Positions 1-9,578 of a DNA stretch of 64,000 nt are shown here, piece after piece. Below the pieces are notes generated by a model. It was not told the origin of the DNA. It did not search any database and saw only the letters and a program-made list of their open reading frames with translations. The position numbers and the translations under genes are program-made. The number at the start of each line of letters is the position of its first letter. Within the stretch, counting starts at the first letter, position 1. The stretch covers positions 62,001 to 126,000 of the forward strand of contig JAHZKX010000026.1 in the NCBI GenBank assembly GCA_022600195.1, written 5' to 3'. This stretch comes from Planctomycetota bacterium (GTDB taxonomy: Bacteria; Planctomycetota; Planctomycetia; Planctomycetales; Planctomycetaceae).

Positions 1-510
1 ACCGGTCAGCTTGAGGAAGTAATAGGCTTTGCCTTCGACTGCGAGAATCACGCCTAACATCCGAGAATCAGGGACAGCTTTTGTTTTTCTGAGGAAGGGA
101 GGTCCGATCGATTTGTTATAGGTGCCACTCAGGTCGGCGAAGACATATTTTCCCAATTTGGATTCGCCTTGTGTGACTTTCACTTTCCGATCTTTGCCGG
201 CAGCAAACTGACCCACCCAGCGTGAGATATTAGCAGCCATTCCGCCACCGGTTCCGCCGAACGACGAGATGACAAGTTCGGCTGGTTCTTTATCTCCTTT
301 GACCGCTGGAATTTCAAATTGTGCGAGTCGAAGACTGTTTGACGGGGGAGCACTTTTCCAGTTCGCGGGAACTTTGAGTGTGATGTCTTTGATTTTGACT
401 TCATTCGTTTTCGTGGACTCATCTGCCGCCTGGACTGTGCAGGCATAAATGGCCAGTGAAAGACCCAGAACGGAATACAATACTCTTCGGAACGTGTTGG
501 GTGAGATCAT
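1..510 (-). CDS. Secreted hypothetical protein, 3' end outside window
   Basis: This reading frame runs without a stop from an ATG at 508-510 to the left edge of the window, so only the first 170 codons are visible. The N-terminus (MISPNTFRRVLYSV, then a hydrophobic run ending ACTVQA) is a typical Sec signal peptide. The mature part has an alternating beta-type pattern and no motif I recognise for an enzyme. It ends in the phrase LAVEGKAYYFLKLTG, which resembles small planctomycete periplasmic proteins of unknown function. It is transcribed in the same direction as the AAA ATPase gene upstream, but about 195 bases separate them, so a shared transcript is uncertain. The gene is real by codon pattern and signal peptide; its role is unknown. 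Confidence 0.7.
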   Translation of the reverse strand, partial: MISPNTFRRVLYSVLGLSLAIYACTVQAADESTKTNEVKIKDITLKVPANWKSAPPSNSLRLAQFEIPAVKGDKEPAELVISSFGGTGGGMAANISRWVGQFAAGKDRKVKVTQGESKLGKYVFADLSGTYNKSIGPPFLRKTKAVPDSRMLGVILAVEGKAYYFLKLTG

Positions 511-705
511 AAATATCCTCAGCTTGAAATAAGGTGTGCGCATAAAACTGTGTGTAATTGTCCCGCATTCAGCGTGGATTTTCAACTCGTTGATTCAAGA
601 AATAGCTTTTCGCCTGAAATTTTGAAAAAGTAACAGAAGTTCTGCTTAGATGTTGCGAAAAATCAACATTCAGGACGGGGATTGACGCGGCATTCGAATG
701 TGTAT

Positions 706-2193
706 TCAGTTAGCGGAGACACAACGATCTTTAGCCCAGTTTCGCAATTCGGTGATGCGTTCTTTCATTAAAACAGCGAGAGGTTTTGTTTTCTGAATTT
801 CGGAGGCAATGTGACGGTCTTCCAGTTCTGCATTTTCAGAAAACGCGGCGAAGAGACCGGACATGACTACCTGCTCCAGCTCGGAGCCCGTAAATTCCTT
901 TGCGGTGGCAGCCAGGGAACGAATGTCAAACTGATCTGCGTCCCGGTTTCGTCGTTGGAGATGAATTTTGAGAATTTGTTCGCGGGCGATGGAGTCGGGC
1001 AGGTCTACAAAAAAGACTTCATCGAAGCGTCCTTTTCGCATGAGTTCCGGGGGTAGTGCGGAGATGTCATTTGCGGTGGCGATGATAAAGATTGGATGTC
1101 GATGATCCTGCATCCAGGCGAGCAGTGTTCCAAACATGCGCTTGGACAATCCGCCGTCGGCTGACGAGGAAGAAGCCGAGGCAAATGCTTTTTCAATTTC
1201 ATCGATCCATAAGATGACCGGTGCCATCGATTCTGCCTGTGAGAGTGCCTGTCGTAACTGACTTTCACTTTCACCAATAAATTTCTGCTAAAGCATGCCC
1301 GGGTCTAAGCGCAGCAAAGGCATATTCCAGTCGGAGGCGACCATTTTGGCACACAAGCTTTTTCCGGAGCCGGGCACGCCCAGCATGAGCACTCCCCTCG
1401 GCGGTTCCAGTCCATACTCTTGTGCTTTTCTGGAAAAGCCGCCACGGCGCAGTTTCAGCCAGTCTTTTAATTTCCCGAGTCCACCAACCTGATCCGGTTT
1501 GACGTCAACGCCGATGGATTCCAGGCAGCCTGTCGAACCGAGCAAGGTTCTTTTGGCTTCGATGATGTGTGGTAAATCTGTCACATTGAGATCATTGTCC
1601 TGAAGAATGGCCGAGCTGATAACGCGTTCGACTTCACTGCAACTGAGTCCGCGCATCGTGAGTACCAGTTGTTCCATTTCCCTTCGCGTGAGTTTGGTGG
1701 TAATTTCTTCATGGCTCTCCTGCCTGATTTTGATGAAGGTCTGTTTGATGACGGCAGATAATTCATCGGTGGTTGGCCAGCCCAGTTCATAACGAACAGT
1801 GAAACGTTTGATCTCGTCGGGCAGGGGAAAGGCATCGATCAGAATGAGCGTTGATTTTTTAGTTCGGCAGGTTTCCATGAGATCGCGCATCATGCGATTG
1901 ACGACGTTGTCCCGACAATAGGCGCCGAGATCCTTGAATACAAAAATATCTTCATCTGTATTTTGGTGTATGAAACTGAGCGACTGTTCCGGCTTCCCTC
2001 CCGGGACTGTTGCTGATTTGAGGGTGGTGCCTTCGGTTTTGCACAGGCCATTCGTTGCCGACCATTCAAAGAGCGGCTTTTTTAAATTCCGTGCGACCTC
2101 TTGAACGACTTTCAACGCGCGTTGTTCATCCAGCGTTTCGATGGAGATAAAGGGATTTCCTGATCGAATCAGCAGATCCAGTGAATTCGACAT
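706..2193 (-). pseudogene. Ycf46-like AAA ATPase broken by an in-frame TAG
   Basis: The frame encodes a two-part protein of the Ycf46/SpoVK-like AAA class. An N-terminal domain (LIRSGNPFISIETLDEQRA) is followed by a AAA module with Walker A GVPGSGKS, Walker B ILWIDEIEKA, sensor-1 FIIATANDI and the arginine-finger stretch ELMRKGRFDEVFFVDLP. A TAG codon at 1288-1290 interrupts it in the same frame, between LDPGML and QKFIGESE, where related proteins usually have an aromatic residue; TAT or TAC to TAG is a single change. No frameshift is present and both halves are otherwise intact. The first half keeps Walker A but loses Walker B. Re-initiation at the ATG at 1225-1227 would give a piece without Walker A. 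The chosen start is ATG 2193, preceded by GAGGAA; a TTG lies one codon earlier. This is either a fresh nonsense mutation or a base-call error. Confidence 0.75.
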
Positions 2194-2262
2194 CAATTTC
2201 GTTCCTCGAGAGACACAGTGGTTGAAAACGACAACGGGAATAGAGTGTCAATGGATCACAGT

Positions 2263-3984
2263 TTAGCGTGATGTTTTTAATAAATTATAAAATTGTTTCC
2301 AGGTTTTTGTATTGGCGACATCTTTTTTGGTGAGTCCGGCTCGACGCGCCTGATAGACGCCGTATTGCATGACTTCCAGACCTCTCACACTGTGGGCATC
2401 GGTATTAATTACGATCGGAATTCCGAGTTCTTTGGCTTTGGCGGCATGAATGTCATCAATATCCAGACGCATGGGATGCGCATTGATTTCCATCATCGTG
2501 CCATGATCGGCTGCCGCTTTGAGGACCTCGCTGTAATTGAGATCCGCGCCAGGGCGTTTGCCGATCAATCGTCCTGATAGATGTCCAATGATTGAAACAT
2601 GTGGGTTCCGAATGGCGTTGAGTAAGCGTTGTGTGATTTGTTTCTGAGGTTGTTTCAATCCGTAATGCAAAACGGCAATGACCCAGTCTGCTTCACTCAG
2701 CACATCATCGGGCAAATCCATGGTACCATCTTCGAGAATATCACATTCGATGCCTTTCATAATTTGAATGCCGGAGATTTGTGACTGTACTTTTTCGATC
2801 TCCTTCCAATGGGCACGCAATCGTGTGGCATCCAGACCGTTGGCCATGGTAACGCGTTTGGAGTGGTCGGTGATGGCGATGTATTGTAAACCATTGGATT
2901 TGGCACCTTCCGCCATTTCAAGGATCGAAGCCGTTCCATCGGTGGCCGTTGTGTGCATGTGCAAGTCGCCACGAATCTGTTCGAGTTCAACCAGCTCGGG
3001 CAATTTATTTTTCTCGGCGGCTTCGAATTCCATTCTGTTCTCGCGAATTTCGGGTGGAATCCAGGGGAGATCGAGGGTCTGAAAGACTTCTTCCTCGGTC
3101 CTGCCTGATACGAGTTCTTCCTCACGAAACAGGCCATATTCGTTGAGTTTGAGGCCTCTTTCCTGTGAGCGGCGTCTGAGGACAATATTGTGTTCTTTCG
3201 AGCCGGTAAAGTAGAGGAGGGCGGCGCCGTACGATTCTTCGGGGACCACGCGTAAATCCATTTCCAATCCGGAATTCAAGCGGACGCGCTGTTTTGTCTC
3301 GCCGCGGGCCAGGACTTCTTTCACGAGCTCATGGTTTTCCAGGGCATCCATGACTTCGTTTGGCTGACTGGAAGTGACAAGAATATCCAGGTCGCCCACT
3401 GATTCTTTACGACGGCGACAGCTGCCCGCTTCGGAAATCTGCAGCACTGATTTCAGAGTGTCCAGGTCGTGAATGATTTCGTCTGACTGCGCTTTCGCAT
3501 CGGCGAGTCTGACGCGGTTTCCCGCCTGACTGAGATGTTCGAGTCCAGCGAGGATGATTTGTTCTGTTTTTTTGCCGAAGCCTTTTTGTTCGGCGATGAC
3601 ACCGTTTTCGGCAGCCGCTTTGAGGTCGTCGAGAGAGTGAATCGAGAGTTCCGAAAAAAGAAAGGCGACTTTTTTGGGACCGATGCCGGGAATATCGAGC
3701 ATGCGAACTACGTCAGCTGGGATTTCCTCTTTGAGTTCTTCAAGTTGAGGTAAGGTTGCTGTTTCGACGATGGTTTCAATTTTTAATGCGAGGTCTTTTC
3801 CGATGCCTGGCAACTCCAGTAATTCTTTTGGATTATTCCTGGCGATGTCCTGAATCGAATCGGGAAGCCCTGAGAGTGTGCGGGCTGCGTTGCGATAGGC
3901 GCGCAAACGAAACGGATTGGCTCCCTGAATTTCCAGTAAGTCTGCCAGTTCCTCAAACTGGCGTGCCACTTCTGCGTTTTGCAT
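2263..3984 (-). CDS. polX: DNA polymerase/3'-5' exonuclease PolX
   Basis: A family X DNA polymerase fused to a PHP domain, 573 residues, the normal bacterial PolX length. Helix-hairpin-helix motifs appear at about residues 57-62 (LPGIG) and 98-104 (IPGIGPK). The nucleotidyltransferase signature is GSCRRR at 187-192 followed by GDLDILV at 197-203, with a third acidic site in LEMDLRVV near 240. The PHP metallo-exonuclease starts at [12 protein letters not shown] (339-350) and continues with AITDHS, LEDG and NTDAHS-type metal ligands. These enzymes fill short gaps in base-excision repair and proofread through the PHP domain. The usual Tyr of GSYRRR is Cys here, a mild variation. The gene starts at an ATG 65 bases upstream-side of the broken AAA gene, so the two could share a transcript. 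Confidence 0.93.
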   Translation of the reverse strand: MQNAEVARQFEELADLLEIQGANPFRLRAYRNAARTLSGLPDSIQDIARNNPKELLELPGIGKDLALKIETIVETATLPQLEELKEEIPADVVRMLDIPGIGPKKVAFLFSELSIHSLDDLKAAAENGVIAEQKGFGKKTEQIILAGLEHLSQAGNRVRLADAKAQSDEIIHDLDTLKSVLQISEAGSCRRRKESVGDLDILVTSSQPNEVMDALENHELVKEVLARGETKQRVRLNSGLEMDLRVVPEESYGAALLYFTGSKEHNIVLRRRSQERGLKLNEYGLFREEELVSGRTEEEVFQTLDLPWIPPEIRENRMEFEAAEKNKLPELVELEQIRGDLHMHTTATDGTASILEMAEGAKSNGLQYIAITDHSKRVTMANGLDATRLRAHWKEIEKVQSQISGIQIMKGIECDILEDGTMDLPDDVLSEADWVIAVLHYGLKQPQKQITQRLLNAIRNPHVSIIGHLSGRLIGKRPGADLNYSEVLKAAADHGTMMEINAHPMRLDIDDIHAAKAKELGIPIVINTDAHSVRGLEVMQYGVYQARRAGLTKKDVANTKTWKQFYNLLKTSR

Positions 3985-4089
3985 ATTCCGATTCCAAATT
4001 TACAAACTTACCAAATGTCTGGCTTACGATATGGTTGGAACGATTTCATTCCTTCTCATCCTACTATAACCATAACGGGATTGGCGCAT

Positions 4090-4123
4090 AAAAAAAGTGC
4101 AAGGCACGAATGCTCTTGCACTT
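4090..4123 (-). terminator. Rho-independent terminator of the Cys-rich protein gene
   Basis: A perfect 9-bp stem (4095-4103 against 4115-4123) encloses an 11-base loop. Read on the minus strand it is followed by a run of seven T residues. It lies 26 bases past the stop codon of the exported-protein gene at 4149. Confidence 0.8.
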
Positions 4124-4148
4124 AATGGATTCTAAAAAACGTCAGCCG

Positions 4149-5342
4149 TTATTTACTGGCGATTTTCTGGGAATCGGTGATTGCAAACCAACCCGAATTC
4201 GAGGGAACATTCTGCTTGGCGATAACGGGAGCAGAAAAATGAGCCCTGATGGTTAATCGCTCTGATCTGGTTGCCGATTTCCATGTGATTTTCTGGTCCA
4301 GATTCAGAGGCTGTACTCTGAGTTGCGGGATCCCTGTTTCCTGTTCTGCTTTGGGAGTTTTCTCAGCAGGTTTCTTGGTAGGAGCCGCTTTTTTCTGGGG
4401 GATGGTCGTCTTGGGAATTTTTCCATCCGGAGTTACTTTGAACGCGTCAGTTTTTGTACCAGATGGTCCGAACAGGTCTTCTGATTTTTTATCGGTACCG
4501 ATTTTTGGTTTTTCTGTACCGAAATTATTCGGTGGCAGTGTTGAACCGGGAGTCGTTTTTTCTATTGCATCTCGTTTGAGAGGTTGTTTAAAGAGATCTT
4601 CGGCATCACTTTTGGGCATTGGTTTTTTTTCATAGCTACGTGCGCCAAAGCCGGAATCTTCCACATTCGATTTTGTTTTACCGGGAATCATTGGCTCATC
4701 GGCAAATGTTTTCGGCGGTGTGTTTTCGACATCACGTGGCACAGGAACTTTCTTGCCCGAGTTCGGATCGGGAATGGGAGAGCCCGTGGTGGGAGCGGAA
4801 CTAGCGGAATTATAATTGACTCCGCATTGACCGGTGCTACAACCTCCCGATGCACAATTACCAGTAGAACAGCCGCTGAGACCACAGGGAGAACAGCAAC
4901 CCGGTCCATAAGCGGCACCAGCAAATTGATAGGAATTCCCGCCGGAAAAGCTGCCGTAGTTCACACCAACAACTTGTGGGTTGTTGAGGAGATACCAGCG
5001 ATAAGCGGCGCGCGAAGTGCGTCGGGCCTGTGCTCTGTTTCTGGCAGGTGAGTAGTAGGTTGTTCTTGGTCCATAGTATGTTGTCGTGGGTCCATAGAAT
5101 GATGTGTTAGTTGCCCCGGCCATGGCAACCCCACCATAGTTGGAAGTATAGGAACGGGGTACAGGTGCGTAACCAGCCTGGTATGCCCTTGGACCATTTT
5201 GGGCGGGCCCAAACAGGGCGTTGAATGTCCAGGGAACGGCACCCGCGTTGGATTCGGAGAGGGAAACCATGCCGATGGTCAGCAAGCAACCGGCCATCAG
5301 ACAAACTTTTTTCAGATTCATGTTTTTGATCAGACTCATCAT
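4149..5342 (-). CDS. Exported Cys/Gly-rich planctomycete protein
   Basis: A 397-residue exported protein that I cannot assign to a family. The start at 5342 is chosen because AAAAAGG lies 8 bases upstream and it is followed by a signal peptide (hydrophobic run ending SESNAGA). A GTG at 5378 would add 12 residues. The first part is rich in Tyr, Gly and Pro (YYGPRTTYYSPARNR). Around residues 145-172 sits a cluster of seven cysteines in short Gly/Ser-spaced repeats (CGLSGCSTGNC, CSTGQC). The middle is low-complexity, Lys/Pro-rich and probably disordered. The last 60 residues (LRVQPLNLDQKITWKSATRSERL) look folded. The cysteine cluster suggests disulfide bonding or metal binding at the cell surface, but that is inference. 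A clear terminator follows. Confidence 0.75.
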   Translation of the reverse strand: MMSLIKNMNLKKVCLMAGCLLTIGMVSLSESNAGAVPWTFNALFGPAQNGPRAYQAGYAPVPRSYTSNYGGVAMAGATNTSFYGPTTTYYGPRTTYYSPARNRAQARRTSRAAYRWYLLNNPQVVGVNYGSFSGGNSYQFAGAAYGPGCCSPCGLSGCSTGNCASGGCSTGQCGVNYNSASSAPTTGSPIPDPNSGKKVPVPRDVENTPPKTFADEPMIPGKTKSNVEDSGFGARSYEKKPMPKSDAEDLFKQPLKRDAIEKTTPGSTLPPNNFGTEKPKIGTDKKSEDLFGPSGTKTDAFKVTPDGKIPKTTIPQKKAAPTKKPAEKTPKAEQETGIPQLRVQPLNLDQKITWKSATRSERLTIRAHFSAPVIAKQNVPSNSGWFAITDSQKIASK

Positions 5343-6017
5343 CCATTCGACCTTTTTAATGTAGCTAGACAATGGCACGACCCGGGGGCAGTGAGCTATG
5401 CCGAAAGAAGACGCAGTCCATTACGCCAAATTCTCTATTCTTCTGGTTCAACCGGAAGCGTAAATCAGCTAATCCATTAGTTACTCTTTTGTACCCTTAG
5501 GATCGTACCGATGTCAATGATTTGGATTGTTGGTTGGGTCGGATAAACTAAGTTTTTAAGCGATAATTCATAAGAATTCTCAATTGTATCCAATTTATCC
5601 AAACGCCAGATTTTCAGGTTTATAGCTGATTTTAAGGTGTACATGGTTCTCTATGGGTTTTCGAGCAGTTGAAAGATCAATGAATGATGATAAGTTGATG
5701 TGTTGTAATGACTTACTTAACGAGAACGAAATTGGAATTCCGTCAGCGATGCCTGTGTCGGGTCAGAATGCAGTTTCCACATTGGATCTGAAGAGCCGAG
5801 GTGAGTTCCTCTACCCTGAAAATCAATAAAATGTTAAATTTCGGGACCTGAAGCCAGTCCTTTCGATCCTGAATCCAGCCTCTTCAGATCCAGAGTTAAG
5901 TTTCTGTCATTTCTTGCAGGAAAAATTGTCACTCTCATGAGAGATCGTTCTGAAAATTTATTTTCAGTGAACCGATTCCGCTTGCGGGATCTTTGTGGGA
6001 GGAGATGCGCGCTGCGT
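5343..6017. other. Divergent intergenic region with a 12-bp inverted repeat
   Basis: This spacer of about 675 bases separates two divergent genes and must hold both promoters, though no strong consensus promoter stands out. A perfect 12-bp inverted repeat (ggatctgaagag at 5784-5795, its complement at 5880-5891) is separated by 84 bases just upstream of the TPR lipoprotein gene. I see no credible gene here. Confidence 0.5.
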
Positions 6018-7058
6018 ATGGGTCGAAGTTGGATCCGGCGCTGGTTGAGTCTGGCGCTTCTGTTGGGCATGTGTGCCGGGTGTAGCAGCTGGAAACAGAA
6101 GATGGCTGTGCTGGATAATGAATCTCAGGATCTTGTGGAACAGGTACGGGTTGCTTCTGAGAGCGGTCGTCAGGAACAGGCGGCGGAATTGTTGCAGCAG
6201 GCTGTAGCTTCGAACCCGAATAATGCGGGAGTCCGGAAACAGCTCTCTGAATTTTTAATTAACAATGGCTATTCGGAAGAGGCCATTCAACAGTTAAAAA
6301 AGACGATGGTGCTGACCCCAGATGATCCGAAACCTTATATTGATCTGGCTTATTTATTGCGTGAGAAAAAACAGTATACCGATTCACTCAAAAATCTGGA
6401 GCTGGGTTTAACTCTGGATCCTGTTAATATACGTGCCCTGCTACTCAAGGGTGAGCTGGAAGAATTGGCAGGCCTGAATTCCGCAGCCGTCGAGACCTAT
6501 CATCGTGTCCTGCAGGTGGAGCCATATAATCTGGTTTCCCGATTGAAGCTTGCCGAGCTGCAAATCAAGATAGGGGAACCGAACCGTGCGACACCCATCC
6601 TGCGTCCGATCTGTCACAATACCGCAGCCACAATCGAGCAGCGCGCAGAAGCACGCTGGTTACTGGGGGTCGCCTATGGTGCAGAGCAGCGCTGGAACGA
6701 TTCGGTTAAATCCCTGGAACTGGCGTTGAAGAATCGAACAGACGCCACTGCCGATGACTGGTATCGTATGGCTTATGCCAGTCTACAGGCGAATGAAATG
6801 GAGAAAGTGTATCAGTCGGTCACTCAGGCTTTATCACTCAACCCACAACATTCGGAAACGAATCGCCTGTCAAGTTATCTGACGCAGCAGGTGAATCAGT
6901 TGAATATCCAACAGGCTTCGCTGTATACACCCCTGAAAAAGCCTGGATTCATCGGGCAGTCAGCACCGCGGATTCCCCTCGAAACATTACAGCCCCCTTC
7001 CGGCTGGCAGAAGACCTCCAAACTTTCCATTTCCTCAGACAGTTACAAAATTCAATAA
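6018..7058 (+). CDS. TPR-repeat lipoprotein
   Basis: A 346-residue tetratricopeptide-repeat protein. The start at 6018 is preferred over an upstream ATG at 5937. It gives a compact signal sequence (basic MGRSWIRRW, hydrophobic run, then MCAGCSSW), and a GGGAGGAG ribosome site lies about 12 bases upstream. The Cys after AG suggests a lipoprotein, with Cys rather than Leu at the -3 position. Helical TPR units follow from about residue 40 to 300. They have the usual spacing of hydrophobic and small residues (for example PDDPKPYIDLAYLLREK and DPVNIRALLLKGELEELAG). TPR proteins scaffold other proteins; the partner cannot be deduced from the neighbourhood. The 35 C-terminal residues are Pro/Ser-rich and probably unstructured. 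Confidence 0.85.
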   Translation: MGRSWIRRWLSLALLLGMCAGCSSWKQKMAVLDNESQDLVEQVRVASESGRQEQAAELLQQAVASNPNNAGVRKQLSEFLINNGYSEEAIQQLKKTMVLTPDDPKPYIDLAYLLREKKQYTDSLKNLELGLTLDPVNIRALLLKGELEELAGLNSAAVETYHRVLQVEPYNLVSRLKLAELQIKIGEPNRATPILRPICHNTAATIEQRAEARWLLGVAYGAEQRWNDSVKSLELALKNRTDATADDWYRMAYASLQANEMEKVYQSVTQALSLNPQHSETNRLSSYLTQQVNQLNIQQASLYTPLKKPGFIGQSAPRIPLETLQPPSGWQKTSKLSISSDSYKIQ

Positions 7059-7447
7059 TTGGATCATGATTCCGATTTCCTGCTGATGTATTTCGTTTCA
7101 TCCTTTGGTAGCAGTGAGTGATTCTCAGAACCAGGGTACGTTCTGATTGAACTCGCGTGTTTTGTCAGTGGGAAATCAAATGTCTGGCCCGCGTCTCAGG
7201 AAAAAAAGAGAGCCGTCTGGTTCTGAATCAGTAAATAATCACTAATTCCCGGTCTTAAAGGGAGTTAATGCGAGGAAAATGCCGTAATTATGTTATTTTG
7301 ATACTTGAAAAAAGAATCCTCATGACTAAATGTTATAAGCACGTTCATTTGTTATAGTATTGACCAGGAATGACGTTTGATGATGCCTTGAAGAAACTTG
7401 TGTGAAATCTGAATTTCACTTGAGACATAGCGACGAAAGAGTGAAAG
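7059..7447. other. Long leader region upstream of folE2
   Basis: A spacer of 389 bases with no convincing gene. Its 3' third holds the possible folE2 promoter and TGTTATA repeats described separately. The first part shows no clear terminator for the TPR gene. Confidence 0.5.
7305..7365 (+). promoter_or_regulatory. Possible folE2 promoter with paired TGTTATA operator-like repeats
   Basis: TTGAAA at 7305-7310 is followed, 16 bases on, by TAAATG as a weak -10. Immediately downstream the heptamer TGTTATA occurs twice, at 7331-7337 and 7350-7356, exactly 19 bases apart. The heptamer resembles half of the Zur/Fur-type palindrome ATGTTATAnnATAACAT. FolE2-type enzymes are often zinc-repressed in other bacteria, so a Zur operator is plausible. 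The same heptamers also fit an extended -10 (TGnTATAAG and TGnTATAGT), so they may simply be promoter elements. Confidence 0.35.
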
Positions 7448-8452
7448 ATGTTTGAATTTGTTTCCGATGTACTTAACCTCAAGCAAATGGGGGCTGTCGA
7501 TCAGGCTGGAAATCCGCTTTCCTCTTCTGAATCCGTTGGTTCTTCCCTGCCCTCAATGATGCCCGATGTGGCGAATGAGACGACTCCTCAAACGGGAGGC
7601 AAGCTTGATCGTGTTGGTATGTCTGGTGTGGAGCTTGTTCTCAGACTTCGCGATGCTTCAGGAGAAATCTTTCGTACACCGGCGCGGGCGGATGCTGCCG
7701 TCAGCCTGGATGATGAAAACGTCAAGGGCATTCATATGTCCCGGCTGTTTCTGAGTTTGAATCAGCGTCTGGCCGATGCCGAGCTTTCATTGCCTTTAGT
7801 GAATGGCATTCTGAAAGATTTTGTGCAAACTCATCAGGATATGAGTGCGAACAGTTTTTTAACGCTGTCGTATGAGCACTCGCTGAAACGGCCGGCCTTG
7901 CTCTCCGATCATGCGGGCTGGCGTGCCTATCCCATTAAGATACATAGTGCGTACCGCGACGGAGTCTTTCAGCATCAGATGCAGGTTCGCCTGACCTATT
8001 CGAGTGCCTGTCCCTGTTCGGCGGCATTATCGCGGCAGCTCATTCAGCAGGCATTTGAGAAAGCCTTTGGTGAGCGTAGCGAAATTTCTCATGATGAGGT
8101 CTTTCAGTGGCTGGGAACCCAGGAAGCGATTCTGGCGGTGCCTCACAGTCAGCGAAGCCACGCGGATGTTTTGGTGGGGTTAGACGGCGAACTGGAAGAT
8201 TTTCCGATCGAATCTCTGATTGATTATCTCGAACATGTAATTGCCACGCCGGTCCAGACCGCGGTGAAACGTGAAGATGAGCAGGAGTTTGCCCGTTTGA
8301 ATGGTGCGAACCTGATGTTCTGCGAAGACGCGGCCCGCAAAGTGAAGGCGGCGTTAGAACAATATGAAGGTGTCCAGGATTTTCGCGTGGAGATCAATCA
8401 TCTGGAAAGCCTGCATCCCCACGATGCCGCCGCGGTTGCGACGCGCTCGTAA
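7448..8452 (+). CDS. folE2: GTP cyclohydrolase IB (FolE2)
   Basis: This enzyme opens GTP to 7,8-dihydroneopterin triphosphate, the first step of folate and some queuosine-type pathways. It replaces the zinc enzyme FolE with a protein that can use other metals. The family marks are clear: NVKGIHMSRLF near 91-101, SFLTLSYEHSLKRPA, SACPCSAAL with the metal/active-site Cys at about 188, and VPHSQRSHADV around 231-241. The length of 334 residues is slightly above the usual 260-310 because of an N-terminal extension rich in Ser and Pro. ATG 7448 is preceded by AAAGAG. It stands alone between a TPR lipoprotein and a DUF1080 gene, behind a long leader. Confidence 0.93.
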   Translation: MFEFVSDVLNLKQMGAVDQAGNPLSSSESVGSSLPSMMPDVANETTPQTGGKLDRVGMSGVELVLRLRDASGEIFRTPARADAAVSLDDENVKGIHMSRLFLSLNQRLADAELSLPLVNGILKDFVQTHQDMSANSFLTLSYEHSLKRPALLSDHAGWRAYPIKIHSAYRDGVFQHQMQVRLTYSSACPCSAALSRQLIQQAFEKAFGERSEISHDEVFQWLGTQEAILAVPHSQRSHADVLVGLDGELEDFPIESLIDYLEHVIATPVQTAVKREDEQEFARLNGANLMFCEDAARKVKAALEQYEGVQDFRVEINHLESLHPHDAAAVATRS

Positions 8453-8673
8453 CGCACTGAGACTGAAAACTCTCTCTGCTCGCTCCTTCCAGCGACGATA
8501 CCGTGCCGACTTTTGATTCCGGTCAAAGGACAACCGTAGTGGGTATGAACACTCTGTTCTATTTTTGGCTGAATAGGGACTTTTTTCGTGTTCCTTCTTG
8601 CGGAGAGTTGTTGGATGCCATAATTTAGTTTTATTAAAGAAATTACTTTTCGTTCTAGATCAGGAAAGCTCCA

Positions 8674-9519
8674 ATGCATTTGAAAAGACAACTCATGATA
8701 TCCTGCTTCTGTCTGGCTGCAGTTTTTGCTGTCAATGTAGAAGCCGGTGAAAAAGTGGTGGCTCCCAAGGATGGTGTGATCAAGCTGTTTAATGGCAAGA
8801 ACCTGGATGGTTTGTATGTCTGGAATCGTGGTACGGCCTACGAAGATCCGCGTAAGATCTTTACAGTGAAAGATGGCATGCTGCATATTTCCGGCGATGG
8901 ATATGGTGGTTTGATCACGAAGAAAGACTATCGCGATTACCACATGGTGATTGAATTCAAATGGGGTGAAAAGACGTGGGGCGCTCGTAAAGACCGTACC
9001 CGTGATTCCGGCGTATTGTTTCATTGTCATGGTCCCGATGGTGGATATGGAAACACGTGGATGGCATCGATTGAAGCACAAATCATTGAAGGGGGCGTGG
9101 GTGATATTCTGGTCTTAACGGGCAAAGACCCCAAGACCGGCGAACCGATTCCGACTTCACTGACGACCACGATTACCAAAGACCGAGATGGTGAGAAGGT
9201 CTGGAAAAAAGGGGGCGAGGAAATCACGTTGAGTTCGGGGCGCATCAACTGGTGGGGCCGTGATCCTGACTGGGCGGACAAAATCGGATTCCGTGGCAAA
9301 GATGATGTCGAAAGTCCCTTAGGCGAATGGACACGCATGGACGTCATCTGTGATGGTGGTAACATTAAATATCTGGTGAATGGTATCGTTGTGAACGCTG
9401 GTTCCGACGCCAAACCCGATCATGGTAAATTGCTGGTCCAGACCGAAATGGCAGAGATGTGGGTCCGAAAATGGGATCTGTATCCACTGGGCAAAGCACC
9501 CAAGTATAAGAAGGACTAG
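8674..9519 (+). CDS. Secreted DUF1080 (3-keto-disaccharide hydrolase-type) protein
   Basis: A 281-residue exported protein with signal peptide (MHLKRQLMISCFCL, cleavage near VEAG). It carries one DUF1080 concanavalin-like domain: IKLFNGKNLDGLYVW at the start, MLHISGDGYGGLIT, YHMVIEFKWG, and DSGVLFHCHGPDGGYGNTWM around residues 110-130. It ends in the usual WDLYPLGKAP. Members of this family, very numerous in planctomycetes, are thought to act on 3-keto-glycosides or bind polysaccharides in the periplasm. AGGAAAG lies 7 bases before the ATG. It is a single-gene unit closed by a strong terminator. Confidence 0.9.
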   Translation: MHLKRQLMISCFCLAAVFAVNVEAGEKVVAPKDGVIKLFNGKNLDGLYVWNRGTAYEDPRKIFTVKDGMLHISGDGYGGLITKKDYRDYHMVIEFKWGEKTWGARKDRTRDSGVLFHCHGPDGGYGNTWMASIEAQIIEGGVGDILVLTGKDPKTGEPIPTSLTTTITKDRDGEKVWKKGGEEITLSSGRINWWGRDPDWADKIGFRGKDDVESPLGEWTRMDVICDGGNIKYLVNGIVVNAGSDAKPDHGKLLVQTEMAEMWVRKWDLYPLGKAPKYKKD

Positions 9520-9542
9520 AAGTCTGATTGAATTAAGTTGAG

Positions 9543-9578
9543 CCCTGTTATGGCGTGCTGCCATAACAGGGTTTTTTT
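9543..9578 (+). terminator. Rho-independent terminator after the DUF1080 gene
   Basis: A perfect 12-bp stem (9543-9554 with 9560-9571) with a five-base loop is followed by seven T residues at 9572-9578. It begins 24 bases after the DUF1080 stop codon. Confidence 0.92.

Noticed and set aside
706-1290. Amber codon as a pyrrolysine or programmed-readthrough site
   Set aside because: AAA ATPases of this class are not known to use recoding, no downstream stem is obvious, and a one-base change from a Tyr codon explains it.
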